From Bacillota bacterium (lineage in GTDB: Bacteria > Bacillota > Clostridia > Acetivibrionales > JANLFN01), in NCBI GenBank assembly GCA_023397675.1, contig JAEWTV010000127.1:1-34657 (forward strand): a stretch of 34,657 bases of DNA. Reading direction: 5' to 3'. Positions 1-7,671 of the stretch are shown in pieces. Numbering within the stretch: the stretch's first letter is position 1; each line of letters opens with the position of its first letter. The notes under the pieces were generated by a model. It made no database searches. It saw nothing but the letters and a program-made list of their open reading frames with translations, and had not been told where the DNA came from. The position numbers and the translations under genes are program-made.

Positions 1-1314
1 ATCAAGGACAGAAGAAACGAGATTCAGCGTCTTGAACGCAGACTGCTTCTAAAGGAAGAAACCCTTGATAAGAAGATGGATTTTCTTGAGCAATAGGATG
101 AAGCACTCAACAAAAAGACAAAAGACATTCAGCAGCAGCAGGAAAAGGTTGTTGAGCTCCAGAAAAAGCAGCTTGAAGAACTTGAAAGAATATCCGGTCT
201 GTCCATAGAGGATGCAAAGGAATATCTTTTAAGAAATGTAGAAAATGAAGTTAAGCATGAAACTGCTATTTTGATTAAGGATTTGGAAGCAAAGGCCAAA
301 GATGAAGCAGACAGAAGAGCAAAAGAAATTATTGCCTGCTCCATACAGAAATGTGCTGCAGATCACGCATCAGAAGTTACCGTTTCCGTTGTGCCTCTGC
401 CTAACGATGAAATGAAGGGAAGAATTATTGGTCGTGAGGGACGTAATATCAGAACCCTTGAGACACTTACAGGTATTGATCTTATAATAGATGATACACC
501 TGAAGCAGTTATCCTTTCCGGTTTTGATCCGATAAGAAGAGAAGTTGCAAGAATTACTCTTGAAAAACTTATTCTTGACGGCAGAATTCATCCGGCAAGA
601 ATTGAAGAAATGGTAGAAAAGGCTAAGAAAGAAGTTGAAAACATTATCCGTCAGGAAGGTGCCCATGCAACCTTTGAAACAGGTGTTCACAGTCTCCACC
701 CTGAAATAATCAAACTTCTTGGCAAACTTAGATTCAGGACAAGTTATGGACAAAACGTTCTTAACCATTCTATAGAAGTTTCGCACCTTGCGGGACTTAT
801 GGCTGCAGAGCTTGGCGCAGATGTTGTTCTTGCAAAAAGAGCAGGTCTTCTCCATGATATAGGTAAGGCTGTAGACCATGAAATAGAAGGTTCACACGTT
901 ACAATAGGTGCTGATATAGCAAGAAAGTATAAAGAAAGCACTGAAATTGTCAATTCTATACTTGCACACCATGGCGATATAGAAGCAACTTCACTTGTTG
1001 CAGTATTGGTACAGGCTGCAGATTCAATTTCTGCCGCAAGACCGGGTGCAAGAAGAGAAACTCTTGAATCTTACATTAAACGTATTGAAAAACTTGAAGA
1101 AATTGCAAATTCATTTGCAGGGGTTGAAAAATCCTTTGCAATTCAAGCAGGTAGAGAAGTCAGAATTATTGTCAAGCCTGATGATGTATCTGATGATGAA
1201 ATCACAATCAAGGCAAGGGAGATTGTCAAGAAGATAGAAGACGAACTTGAATATCCAGGCCAGATTAAGGTTAACGTTATCAGAGAAACAAGAGCAATTG
1301 AATATGCTAAATAG
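1..1314 (+). CDS. rny: Ribonuclease Y (5' end outside window; in-frame amber codon at 94-96)
   Basis: Membrane-anchored endoribonuclease that starts bulk mRNA decay. Frame 1 is open from the window edge and reads as the charged coiled coil of RNase Y (Q/E/K/R-rich), then a KH domain with GRIIGREGRNIR, then an HD domain with LLHDIGKAVDHE and ILAHHGD, ending with the family's usual IEYAK tail. The N-terminal membrane helix lies upstream of the window. A TAG at 94-96 interrupts the coiled coil where relatives would be expected to have a charged residue, probably Lys (AAG to TAG is one base). The remaining 405 codons are intact. The first possible restart is a TTG at 271 with no good ribosome site, so if the stop is real the KH and HD domains would hardly be made. 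A sequencing error is a serious alternative. Family assignment is firm; functional state is uncertain. Confidence 0.9.
94..96 (+). other. In-frame TAG inside rny
   Basis: Seen directly: GAG CAA TAG GAT GAA in the RNase Y frame, with clear RNase Y coiled-coil sequence on both sides. TAG is used as a normal stop elsewhere in the window (the ends of rny, pyrR, miaB and miaA), so it is not a reassigned sense codon. Confidence 0.85.
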
Positions 1315-1333
1315 AAATAAAATATGTTATAAT

Positions 1334-1369
1334 AAAAAGCGTGAAATAAGCACGCTTTTTATTTTTTTC
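1334..1369 (+). terminator. Intrinsic terminator after rny
   Basis: A 10-bp stem AAAAAGCGTG / CACGCTTTTT with loop AAATAAG is followed by a T-rich run. It lies only about 30 bases before the ymdB start, so ymdB is expressed by readthrough or from a promoter not recognised here. Confidence 0.85.
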
Positions 1370-1398
1370 TTAAAATAAGATTTTAGACTGGAGTGTAC

Positions 1399-2190
1399 TT
1401 GAAAGTGAAAATACTTTTTATAGGTGATATAGTAGGGAATCCCGGTAGAAAAGCTGTTAAGCATGTTCTTTCATCTTTAAAAAAGGAGTACCAGGTTGAT
1501 TACTGTATAGCAAATGGAGAAAATTCCGCAGGAGGTATCGGAATAACATATGTTGTAGCCCAGGAACTTTATAAGACGGGAATAGATGCAATTACAATGG
1601 GAAACCATACATGGTCAAAAAAGGAAATAACAAACTTTATAGACTCTGACGAAAAAATTGTACGTCCGGCAAACTATCCTAGTGAACTGCCTGGAAAAAG
1701 CTCAACAATTATTAATGGACAATCAGGAAAAATAGGGATAGTAAATGTTCTTGGAAGTGTTTATATGGAAAGTATTGACTGCCCATTCAGAGCTGCAGAA
1801 AGGGAAGTTGACTTACTCAAAAAGGCAGGTGTAAAAGTAATTATTATTGATATACATGCTGAAGCTACATCGGAAAAATGTGCACTGGCATGGTATTTGG
1901 ACGGAAGGGTAAGCTGTGTTTTAGGAACACATACACATGTTCAGACAGCAGATGAAAGAATTCTTCCATGTGGTACCGGATTTATTACAGATGTTGGAAT
2001 GACAGGCCCTCATGAAGGAATTATTGGAGTAGACAAGGAAATGGTAATTAGTAAATTCCTTACTCACATGCCTGTAAGATTTGAAGTTGCAACAGGGATG
2101 GTTCAGTTTAATGCGATATATGCACATATAGATGAAGCAAACGGCAAAACATTGGAAATTAAAAGAATTAACAGTATTTTTACTGTTTAA
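1399..2190 (+). CDS. ymdB: YmdB-family metallophosphoesterase
   Basis: Calcineurin-like phosphoesterase of the YmdB/TIGR00282 family, a cytoplasmic 2',3'-cyclic-nucleotide phosphodiesterase. In Bacillus it affects biofilm and motility gene expression and is encoded next to rny, as here. Dinuclear metal-site motifs are visible in order: FIGDIVG near the N-terminus, NGENSAGG, GNHTW, DIHAE and GTHTHVQTADE. Length of about 263 residues is normal. Start choice: TTG at 1399 gives the expected MKVKILFIGDIVG start and sits 5 bases after GGAG (1390-1393). The GTG at 1393 overlaps that ribosome site and is less likely; GTG at 1405 is a third option. Confidence 0.9.
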   Translation: MKVKILFIGDIVGNPGRKAVKHVLSSLKKEYQVDYCIANGENSAGGIGITYVVAQELYKTGIDAITMGNHTWSKKEITNFIDSDEKIVRPANYPSELPGKSSTIINGQSGKIGIVNVLGSVYMESIDCPFRAAEREVDLLKKAGVKVIIIDIHAEATSEKCALAWYLDGRVSCVLGTHTHVQTADERILPCGTGFITDVGMTGPHEGIIGVDKEMVISKFLTHMPVRFEVATGMVQFNAIYAHIDEANGKTLEIKRINSIFTV

Positions 2191-2221
2191 GTGTAAGAAA
2201 AATACATATTTTTCACTAAAA

Positions 2222-2250
2222 AAAGGATTTTGGTATTATTTGTAGAATAT
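2222..2250 (+). promoter_or_regulatory. SigH-type promoter for spoVS
   Basis: AAAGGATTT (2222-2230), an 11-base spacer and GTAGAATAT (2242-2250) match the Bacillus SigH consensus RnAGGAwWW / RnnGAATwW at every defined position. spoVS is SigH-controlled in Bacillus subtilis. The start codon lies about 32 bases downstream behind a GGGGGG-containing ribosome site. Confidence 0.7.
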
Positions 2251-2282
2251 ATATATTTATATTTATTTGGGGGGTAAGTTAT

Positions 2283-2546
2283 ATGGATGTATTAAAAGTT
2301 TCAGCAAAATCTAATCCAAATTCCATTGCAGGAGCCTTAGCAGGGGTTATCAGAGAAAGAGGAACTGCAGAAATTCAATCAATAGGGGCTGGAGCATTAA
2401 ATCAGGCTGTAAAAGCGGTAGCTATTGCAAGAGGTTTCGTTGCTCCTTCAGGGATTGAGCTTATTTGTATACCAGCATTCACTGATATACAGATAGATGG
2501 GGAAGAAAGAACAGCAATTAAATTAATTGTTGAGCCAAGAAGATAA
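2283..2546 (+). CDS. spoVS: Stage V sporulation protein S
   Basis: Small, highly conserved Alba-like sporulation protein; loss in Bacillus blocks sporulation at stage V (coat and heat-resistance defects). The 87-residue product starts MDVLKVSAKSNPNSIAGALA and contains the invariant-looking IGAGALNQAVKAVAIARGF stretch, and it spans the family's full length. ATG at 2283 follows a strong G-rich ribosome site. The gene stands alone between a SigH-like promoter and an intrinsic terminator, so it is probably a monocistronic, early-sporulation transcript. Confidence 0.97.
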   Translation: MDVLKVSAKSNPNSIAGALAGVIRERGTAEIQSIGAGALNQAVKAVAIARGFVAPSGIELICIPAFTDIQIDGEERTAIKLIVEPRR

Positions 2547-2557
2547 ATTCTCCTTAT

Positions 2558-2586
2558 AAAAAAAGCATTGAAAGATGCTTTTTTTT
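2558..2586 (+). terminator. Intrinsic terminator after spoVS
   Basis: Stem of AAAAAAAGCAT with ATGCTTTTTTTT around a 6-base loop, followed directly by the end of the T-run. Confidence 0.85.
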
Positions 2587-2623
2587 ATGCTCTTTAAAAG
2601 AAAACAATGTTTCTGGATTAATG

Positions 2624-2653
2624 TTGAAGAAGAGTACTTTTTTGTGTTATGAT
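2624..2653 (+). promoter_or_regulatory. Candidate SigA-type promoter for pgeF
   Basis: TTGAAG, an 18-base spacer and TATGAT. It ends about 30 bases before the chosen TTG start, which also argues against the upstream ATG at 2621. Confidence 0.45.
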
Positions 2654-2683
2654 TTTTATTATAAGAGTGTTGGAGGTATTGCT

Positions 2684-3523
2684 TTGAAACAGGACATCCT
2701 GGAAAACAAAAATATTTCATACATAAGCTTTAACGGCTTGGAACTGATAAAGTTCAAAAACTTTGAAAAATACGAAAATATAATCACTCATGGCTTTTCG
2801 ACCAGAATTGGCGGCGTAAGTTCGGGCGAATGTGCGACACTTAATTTTGGATTTAACCGTAAGGATATAAAAGAGAATGTTGAAGAAAACTATAAAAGAA
2901 TAGGTCAAGCTTTGCAAATAAAACCTGAAAACATGGTATTTTCCAGTCAGGTTCATGATAATAAAATAAAAGTAGTTGGAAAAGATGATCGCGATAAAGG
3001 TATTTTAATAAAAAGCGATATAATAGGCTATGACGGACTGTGTACCAATGAACCTGAGGTAGCTTTGGTTACGTTTTATGCCGATTGTGTTCCTGTATTT
3101 TTCCTTGACCCTGTAAAAAGGGTTATAGCTACTTGCCATTCGGGCTGGAGAGGAACAGTTAAAAGAATTTCAGCAGAAACCATTGCTTTAATGGAAAGTC
3201 AGTTCGGATGCAAAAGGGAAGATTTGGAGACTGCTATAGGGCCGTCAATAGGAGAATGCTGTTTTGAAGTCGGGGAAGAGGTATATTTTGAATTCAGCAG
3301 AGATTTTAAATACATAGATGAGTATACCGTAAAAAAATCTGACAATAAATATTATATAAGCCTTCAAAAGGTTATAAAGTATACTCTTGAAGAAGCCGGA
3401 ATTATTCCTGATAAAATATGTTTAAGCAATATATGTACAAGATGCAATAATGATGTCTTTTTTTCACATCGTGGCGATAACGGAAAGACTGGCAGTCTGG
3501 CGGGTTTTATACAGTTAAGATAA
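2684..3523 (+). CDS. pgeF: Laccase-domain purine nucleoside phosphorylase / peptidoglycan editing factor (PgeF/YlmD/YfiH)
   Basis: Member of the YfiH/YlmD 'multicopper polyphenol oxidase' family. Characterised members act on purine nucleosides, and the E. coli protein keeps wrong amino acids out of peptidoglycan precursors. Motifs seen: HGFSTRIGG near residue 36, FSSQVHDN, FYADCVPVFF, the metal/active-site block ATCHSGWRGT (His152) and GPSIGECCFEV. Start choice: TTG at 2684 lies 7 bases after TGGAGG (2671-2676). An in-frame ATG at 2621 would add 21 residues not typical of the family and overlaps the likely promoter. The next gene begins 22 bases later, so the two are probably cotranscribed. 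Confidence 0.9.
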   Translation: MKQDILENKNISYISFNGLELIKFKNFEKYENIITHGFSTRIGGVSSGECATLNFGFNRKDIKENVEENYKRIGQALQIKPENMVFSSQVHDNKIKVVGKDDRDKGILIKSDIIGYDGLCTNEPEVALVTFYADCVPVFFLDPVKRVIATCHSGWRGTVKRISAETIALMESQFGCKREDLETAIGPSIGECCFEVGEEVYFEFSRDFKYIDEYTVKKSDNKYYISLQKVIKYTLEEAGIIPDKICLSNICTRCNNDVFFSHRGDNGKTGSLAGFIQLR

Positions 3524-3545
3524 GATGGATTAGAGGAGAATTAAG

Positions 3546-5189
3546 GTGCTAAAGAGAATTACAGCATTATTTACAACTATTATAATAAGTATAACTCTTG
3601 TATCATGCAGCGGAAATACCGGAACTGCCGAATCAACAACTGCTCAGGCAGTAACATCAGGTATTGTCGGTGATTATGTCCTTGACAAGGGACCCGCTAA
3701 GGGCGGCTACTTAAATCTTTTTACAACAAAACCAGATACATTGAATCCGATATTGTCCAAAAATCTTTATGTTCAGGAGTTTTCAAAGTATATATATGAA
3801 GGTTTATTTACACAGCAGAAGGACCAATATGCATACCCGGCGTTGTGTGACGAGTGGCAGATATCACCAGACGGATTAACATGGACTTTTCATATCCGCC
3901 AGAATGTCCTATGGCACGATAACATACCTTTGAGTTCTGAGGATATTCAGTTTACGTTTGATACAATTTTTAATTCTCAATCTATTTATAAGCCAAATGT
4001 ACAAAATATCAGTTCATATGCAGCTGTTGACAGAAACAGTTTTAAAGTTATTCTTAAAAAACCGGATTCATTTATGCTTGAGAAAATGACATTCCCAATC
4101 ATATCAAAGCACACCTTTGAAGGAGAAAATGTTTTGAATTCTCCACGGAATATGAAGCCGGTGGGAACAGGACCATATAAATTCAATTCAAACGACGGTA
4201 CTGTAATCAGACTTGGAACCAATGATGCTTGGTGGAAAAAGAATGCAGAAAAAATTGATAATCCTTTGATAACAGAGCTTGATATAAAAATTTATAAAAA
4301 TGCGTCAGAAAATCTTTCTGCGCTGCAGGCTAAAGATGTTGATATAGCTTTCGCTGACGCCCTAAGCAGCAGTCGTTATAACGGTAATTATAATATTTCA
4401 ATAAAGAAATACCCTACAAAAAGCTTTGACTATACCGCATTTAACATGTACAGGCCTGTAACTGCCGATAAGTCTGTAAGACAGGCAATAGCCTTTGCAC
4501 TGGATAGAAATAAAATCATTAAAGAGGTTTTACCAGGAGGAGCAACTGTTTCCGACCTTCCTTTATTGCCAGACTCATGGTTATTTAATACCAATCCGGT
4601 ATATTTTAACCGTGATATGGAAAAAGCAAAAAATATACTTTCACAAAACGGTTGGGTTAATAAAAACGGTACCTTATATAAGAATATTAACGGAGTTATG
4701 AGAGGGCTTACTCTTGAACTGCTTGTTAACAGTGAGAACGAAACAAGAATTAAAATAGCTAATGAGATAAAGTCACAACTTGCTGATGCAGGAATTATAG
4801 TAAATGTAAAGTCCTTACCATACGATCAGGTAATGAATCTTATTAAAAATAAAACCTATGATATGGCTTTGATTGGCGTGACAATAACTTCAGTACCCGA
4901 TATTTCATTTGCTTATTCAACAGCAGAGATTGCTGGAGGAAGAAACCTTGCAGGATATAGCAATGCTCAGGTTGATGCAATTCTTCAGCAGATGTCTATA
5001 GAGAATGATACACAAAGAAAAAAGAACCTGTTTACAAGCTTAAGGACTATATTAAACGACGAAGTTCCATATGCCGGGCTATTTTTCTATAACAATGCGG
5101 TACTGTACAACAAAAGAATCAGAGGTAATGTAAACCCTTGCATTCTTAACAAATATAATGATTTGACACAATGGTACATACCGAGCTGA
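3546..5189 (+). CDS. Family 5 extracellular solute-binding lipoprotein (OppA/DppA-like)
   Basis: Lipid-anchored substrate-binding protein of the peptide/nickel ABC uptake type (SBP_bac_5). The N-terminus has a lysine/arginine start, a hydrophobic stretch and lipobox LVSC, making Cys21 the lipidated residue. The mature part shows the family pattern: TKPDTLNPIL, YIYEGLF, a WQISPDGLTWTFHIR block with WHDNIPLSSEDIQFTFD, and PVGTGPYKF. At 547 residues it has normal length. GTG at 3546 follows GAGGAG by 7 bases. No permease or ATPase gene of the same system is nearby, so it must work with a transporter encoded elsewhere or act as a sensor; the ligand cannot be told. It lies directly upstream of lspA, whose product would process it. 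Confidence 0.9.
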   Translation: MLKRITALFTTIIISITLVSCSGNTGTAESTTAQAVTSGIVGDYVLDKGPAKGGYLNLFTTKPDTLNPILSKNLYVQEFSKYIYEGLFTQQKDQYAYPALCDEWQISPDGLTWTFHIRQNVLWHDNIPLSSEDIQFTFDTIFNSQSIYKPNVQNISSYAAVDRNSFKVILKKPDSFMLEKMTFPIISKHTFEGENVLNSPRNMKPVGTGPYKFNSNDGTVIRLGTNDAWWKKNAEKIDNPLITELDIKIYKNASENLSALQAKDVDIAFADALSSSRYNGNYNISIKKYPTKSFDYTAFNMYRPVTADKSVRQAIAFALDRNKIIKEVLPGGATVSDLPLLPDSWLFNTNPVYFNRDMEKAKNILSQNGWVNKNGTLYKNINGVMRGLTLELLVNSENETRIKIANEIKSQLADAGIIVNVKSLPYDQVMNLIKNKTYDMALIGVTITSVPDISFAYSTAEIAGGRNLAGYSNAQVDAILQQMSIENDTQRKKNLFTSLRTILNDEVPYAGLFFYNNAVLYNKRIRGNVNPCILNKYNDLTQWYIPS

Positions 5190-5221
5190 CAACTAACTTT
5201 AGTATTGAAATTCAATGTTCC

Positions 5222-5250
5222 TTTACGGATTACGCAATGAAGTGTATAAT
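5222..5250 (+). promoter_or_regulatory. Candidate promoter for lspA
   Basis: A perfect TATAAT at 5245-5250 with a weak TTTACG 17 bases upstream. The -10 ends 28 bases before the lspA ATG. Confidence 0.5.
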
Positions 5251-5278
5251 TAACGAAAAAATGGAATGAGGTTAAATT

Positions 5279-5749
5279 ATGATTTGGGTTATTATTGCTG
5301 TATCTGCAATTGCACTGGACCAACTTACAAAGTTATTAGTCATTAATACATTAACACTAAACAGTTCAGTTACGGTTATTAATAATTTCTTCAGTATTTC
5401 TCATATTAAGAATAAAGGCGCTGCATGGGGTGTGTTTCAGAATGGAAGGTTAGTATTCGTTATACTGACTGTAATTGTGGTGATAGTTTTGGCAGTTCTG
5501 ATAAACAGATCAAACAACAGACTTTATAAAACAATTCTTTCAATAATAATAGGCGGAGCGCTTGGGAACTGGATAGACAGGGTTTTATATGGACAGGTTA
5601 CCGATTTCCTGCATTTCAAGTTCTGGTCCTATGATTTTCCGGTATTTAATGTATCGGATATGTTTGTTGTAGTTGGAACAATACTTCTTGCCGTTTATTT
5701 AATATTTATTGAAAAAGAACACGGGCATATGAAATACAGACTAAAGTAA
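5279..5749 (+). CDS. lspA: Lipoprotein signal peptidase II
   Basis: Aspartyl peptidase of the membrane that cleaves prolipoproteins before the lipidated cysteine. The 156-residue product has four hydrophobic segments (about 3-20, 57-75, 85-98 and 128-146). Conserved blocks include DQLTK near the start, NKGAAWG, GGALGNWIDR and FNVSDMF. Asp100 and Asp127 in the last two are the expected catalytic pair. Start ATG 5279 follows a GAGG site. The gene is followed 20 bases later by the pseudouridine synthase gene, the common lspA-rluD arrangement of Firmicutes. Confidence 0.96.
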   Translation: MIWVIIAVSAIALDQLTKLLVINTLTLNSSVTVINNFFSISHIKNKGAAWGVFQNGRLVFVILTVIVVIVLAVLINRSNNRLYKTILSIIIGGALGNWIDRVLYGQVTDFLHFKFWSYDFPVFNVSDMFVVVGTILLAVYLIFIEKEHGHMKYRLK

Positions 5750-5769
5750 GGTATGGTGTTTAACTAAGT

Positions 5770-6684
5770 ATGGAAACAAAAGAATTAATAGCAGATGAAG
5801 CGGGTTTACGAATAGATGCATGGCTTGCTAAAAAGAATACCGAGTTCTCAAGATCCTATATTCAAAAGCTTATTGAGGACGGTTTTGTAAGCATAGGGGG
5901 CAAAGCAGTAAAATCAAACTATAAACTCAAGGAAAATGATAAGATTATAATCAACATTCCTGAGCCCCAGGTTCTTGATGTAAAAGCTGAAGATATAAAT
6001 GTAACTATTTTATATGAAGATGATGATATTATTGTAGTCGATAAACCCAGAGGTATGGTTGTACACCCGGCCGCAGGCAATTATTCCGGTACGCTTGTAA
6101 ATGCATTGATGAACTACTGCGGTGATAGACTTTCGGATATAAATGGTGTAATAAGACCGGGAATTGTCCATAGGATAGATAAGGACACTTCAGGGGTTAT
6201 TGTTGTTGCTAAAACGAATAAAGCTCATGAAGTATTGTCTGAAAAATTAAAAGTGCATGATATAAAAAGAGTATATATATGTATTGCGGAAGGTGTAATA
6301 CATGAGGAAACAGGAAAAATCGATGCTCCTATAAGCCGTCACCATGATGAAAGAAAGAAAATGGCCGTTAATCCTGAACATGGAAGAAGAGCAGTTACAC
6401 ATTTTAAAGTGCTTGAAAGATTCAACAATGCGACATACCTTGAAGTCAGGCTTGAAACAGGAAGAACGCATCAAATAAGAGTACACATGTCTTTCATAGG
6501 ACATCCTATAATCGGAGACCCCGTATATGGAAGAAGAAAGCAGAAGTATAACCTGGAAGGTCAGGCTCTTCATGCAAGAATACTAGGCTTTGAACATCCG
6601 GTTACAGGTAAATATATGGAGTTTGAATCTCCTATACCAGAATACTTTGAAAATCTTCTTAAGACATTAAGAGAAGAGTTATAA
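5770..6684 (+). CDS. rluD: RluA-family (RluD-like) 23S rRNA pseudouridine synthase
   Basis: Isomerises uridines in RNA to pseudouridine. An S4 RNA-binding domain covers roughly residues 10-75 (ending in LKENDKIIINIPEP), followed by the synthase domain. The catalytic motif HRIDKDTSG contains Asp137. Other family blocks are DKPRGMVVHPA, GRTHQIRVHMSFIGHPIIGDPVYG and LHARILGFEHP. The 304-residue length fits the YlyB/RluD group. The exact target uridines cannot be read from sequence, so RluD is the best rather than a certain name. The ribosome site is weak, suggesting translational dependence on lspA just upstream. Confidence 0.88.
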   Translation: METKELIADEAGLRIDAWLAKKNTEFSRSYIQKLIEDGFVSIGGKAVKSNYKLKENDKIIINIPEPQVLDVKAEDINVTILYEDDDIIVVDKPRGMVVHPAAGNYSGTLVNALMNYCGDRLSDINGVIRPGIVHRIDKDTSGVIVVAKTNKAHEVLSEKLKVHDIKRVYICIAEGVIHEETGKIDAPISRHHDERKKMAVNPEHGRRAVTHFKVLERFNNATYLEVRLETGRTHQIRVHMSFIGHPIIGDPVYGRRKQKYNLEGQALHARILGFEHPVTGKYMEFESPIPEYFENLLKTLREEL

Positions 6685-6723
6685 AATAGCATTTAAGAGT
6701 ATCTCCCATGTGATAAAAATATG

Positions 6724-6729
6724 TATAAT
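6724..6729 (+). promoter_or_regulatory. Candidate -10 element upstream of the GNAT gene
   Basis: Perfect TATAAT without a recognisable -35. Transcription from here would begin near 6736, which leaves no room for a ribosome site before the GTG at 6744 and supports the downstream ATG at 6774. Confidence 0.4.
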
Positions 6730-6773
6730 TAATGTGGTGATAGGTGGATCAATTTTATTTAATGAGGGCTATA

Positions 6774-7412
6774 ATGAGTAAAAAGATAGAGTTTCCTGAG
6801 TTGGGCTTGTATGAAGTTCAAAGAAAAGATTATGATAAAGCGGAAAAATTAATAACAGAGTCATTTGTTGACGATCCAGGAGTTTTATTTTTACTGAACA
6901 GTAGTAAATATGATCCTGAAATAGCACGTCATTTGCATAGATTTAACCTTGAATACGCAGGGCGTTACGGAAAAATACTTGCTTCCAGTGAAAACCTTGA
7001 AGCAATAACTCTTTGGGTACATTCCAGTGTTAAGAAAACAATAATTAAGGATATAATATGTGGTGGATTAACAATAAAAAGAAAAACATATAGAGATTTT
7101 CTTAAAATTAACAAAAAATATTTTGATTTTTCTAAAATGCTGCATCACAGAAGCATAAAAGGTCCACACTGGTATCTTTCAAGCCTTACAGTTGACAAAG
7201 ATCAGCAGGGAAAGCATTTTTCCAGCAAGGTAATGCAGCCGTTTCTTGATTATTGTGATAAAACCGAACAAGCTTGTTATCTTGAAACTCACAAAGAAAA
7301 AAATGTACATATATATGAACATTTTGGGTTTGCTGTTGCAGAAAAGGTAAATATGCCTGGAACACAGACTCCGCAGTGGGCCATGGTCAGAAAACCCAGA
7401 AAGAATAACTAG
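6774..7412 (+). CDS. GNAT-family N-acetyltransferase
   Basis: Acetyl-CoA-dependent acyltransferase fold. The C-terminal half has the diagnostic order: WYLSSLTVDKDQQGKHF (beta-4 and the pyrophosphate loop, here QQGKH around residues 144-148 in place of Q/RxxGxG/A), then CYLETHKEKNVHIYEHFGF (beta-5 with motif B). The N-terminal third is less conserved. Substrate unknown; the closest fold relatives include small-molecule and antibiotic N-acetyltransferases, but nothing here decides. ATG at 6774 lies 5 bases after GAGGG; in-frame GTG 6744 and ATG 6762 lack a well-placed site. Stands between rluD and the pyr leader and is probably its own transcription unit. Confidence 0.82.
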   Translation: MSKKIEFPELGLYEVQRKDYDKAEKLITESFVDDPGVLFLLNSSKYDPEIARHLHRFNLEYAGRYGKILASSENLEAITLWVHSSVKKTIIKDIICGGLTIKRKTYRDFLKINKKYFDFSKMLHHRSIKGPHWYLSSLTVDKDQQGKHFSSKVMQPFLDYCDKTEQACYLETHKEKNVHIYEHFGFAVAEKVNMPGTQTPQWAMVRKPRKNN

Positions 7413-7442
7413 ATTTATTAAGAGTAATTCAATCAAAAAATG

Positions 7443-7471
7443 TTCTTATAAATGTGGACAACTGTTATAAT
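7443..7471 (+). promoter_or_regulatory. Promoter of the pyr operon
   Basis: Extended -10 TGTTATAAT (7463-7471) with a weak TTCTTA 17 bases upstream of the TATAAT. It places the start of transcription near 7478, before the PyrR-binding leader. Confidence 0.65.
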
Positions 7472-7502
7472 ATATGTTATATTTAATAAAAATAAATATT
7501 GC

Positions 7503-7535
7503 ACCTTTAATTTAGTCCAGAGAGGCTTGAAAGGT
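7503..7535 (+). promoter_or_regulatory. PyrR-binding anti-antiterminator hairpin in the pyr leader
   Basis: The loop sequence AGTCCAGAGAGGCT (7514-7527) matches the PyrR-binding RNA consensus. It is enclosed by ACCTTT (7503-7508) pairing with AAAGGT (7530-7535). In PyrR attenuation, UMP-bound PyrR stabilises this hairpin, prevents the antiterminator and lets the downstream terminator form. A second hairpin at about 7541-7566 (AAAGAC / GTCTTT) may belong to the antiterminator. Confidence 0.9.
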
Positions 7536-7581
7536 TTTGTCAAAGACGAATTTACATTTGTCTTTCCATGCTGTAAACAAT

Positions 7582-7609
7582 AACTTCCGCCGTCTGGTGG
7601 GAGTTTTTT
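7582..7609 (+). terminator. Attenuator terminator upstream of pyrR
   Basis: AACTTCCGCC pairs with GGTGGGAGTT through a GTCT loop (10 bp, two G-U pairs), followed by a T-run. It lies 55 bases after the PyrR-binding hairpin, as expected for a PyrR attenuator. Confidence 0.85.
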
Positions 7610-7671
7610 AGTTAGCTCTGTATCTGAGTTATTACTATGAAATAAAAATACAGTTCTGGAGTGTGAAAGAT

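Noticed and set aside
94..96. TAG as a reassigned sense codon (for example pyrrolysine)
   Set aside because: Several genes here end normally at TAG, and rny relatives need only a charged residue at this site; no recoding structure was recognised.
370..879. Minus-strand ORF opposite rny (169 codons)
   Set aside because: Lies wholly antisense to strong KH/HD coding sequence, has low-complexity composition and no family pattern; a shadow of the real gene.
7663..7671. GTG at 7663 as the pyrR start
   Set aside because: Only one base separates it from the GGAG ribosome site; ATG 7672 is compatible with that site and gives the usual PyrR length.
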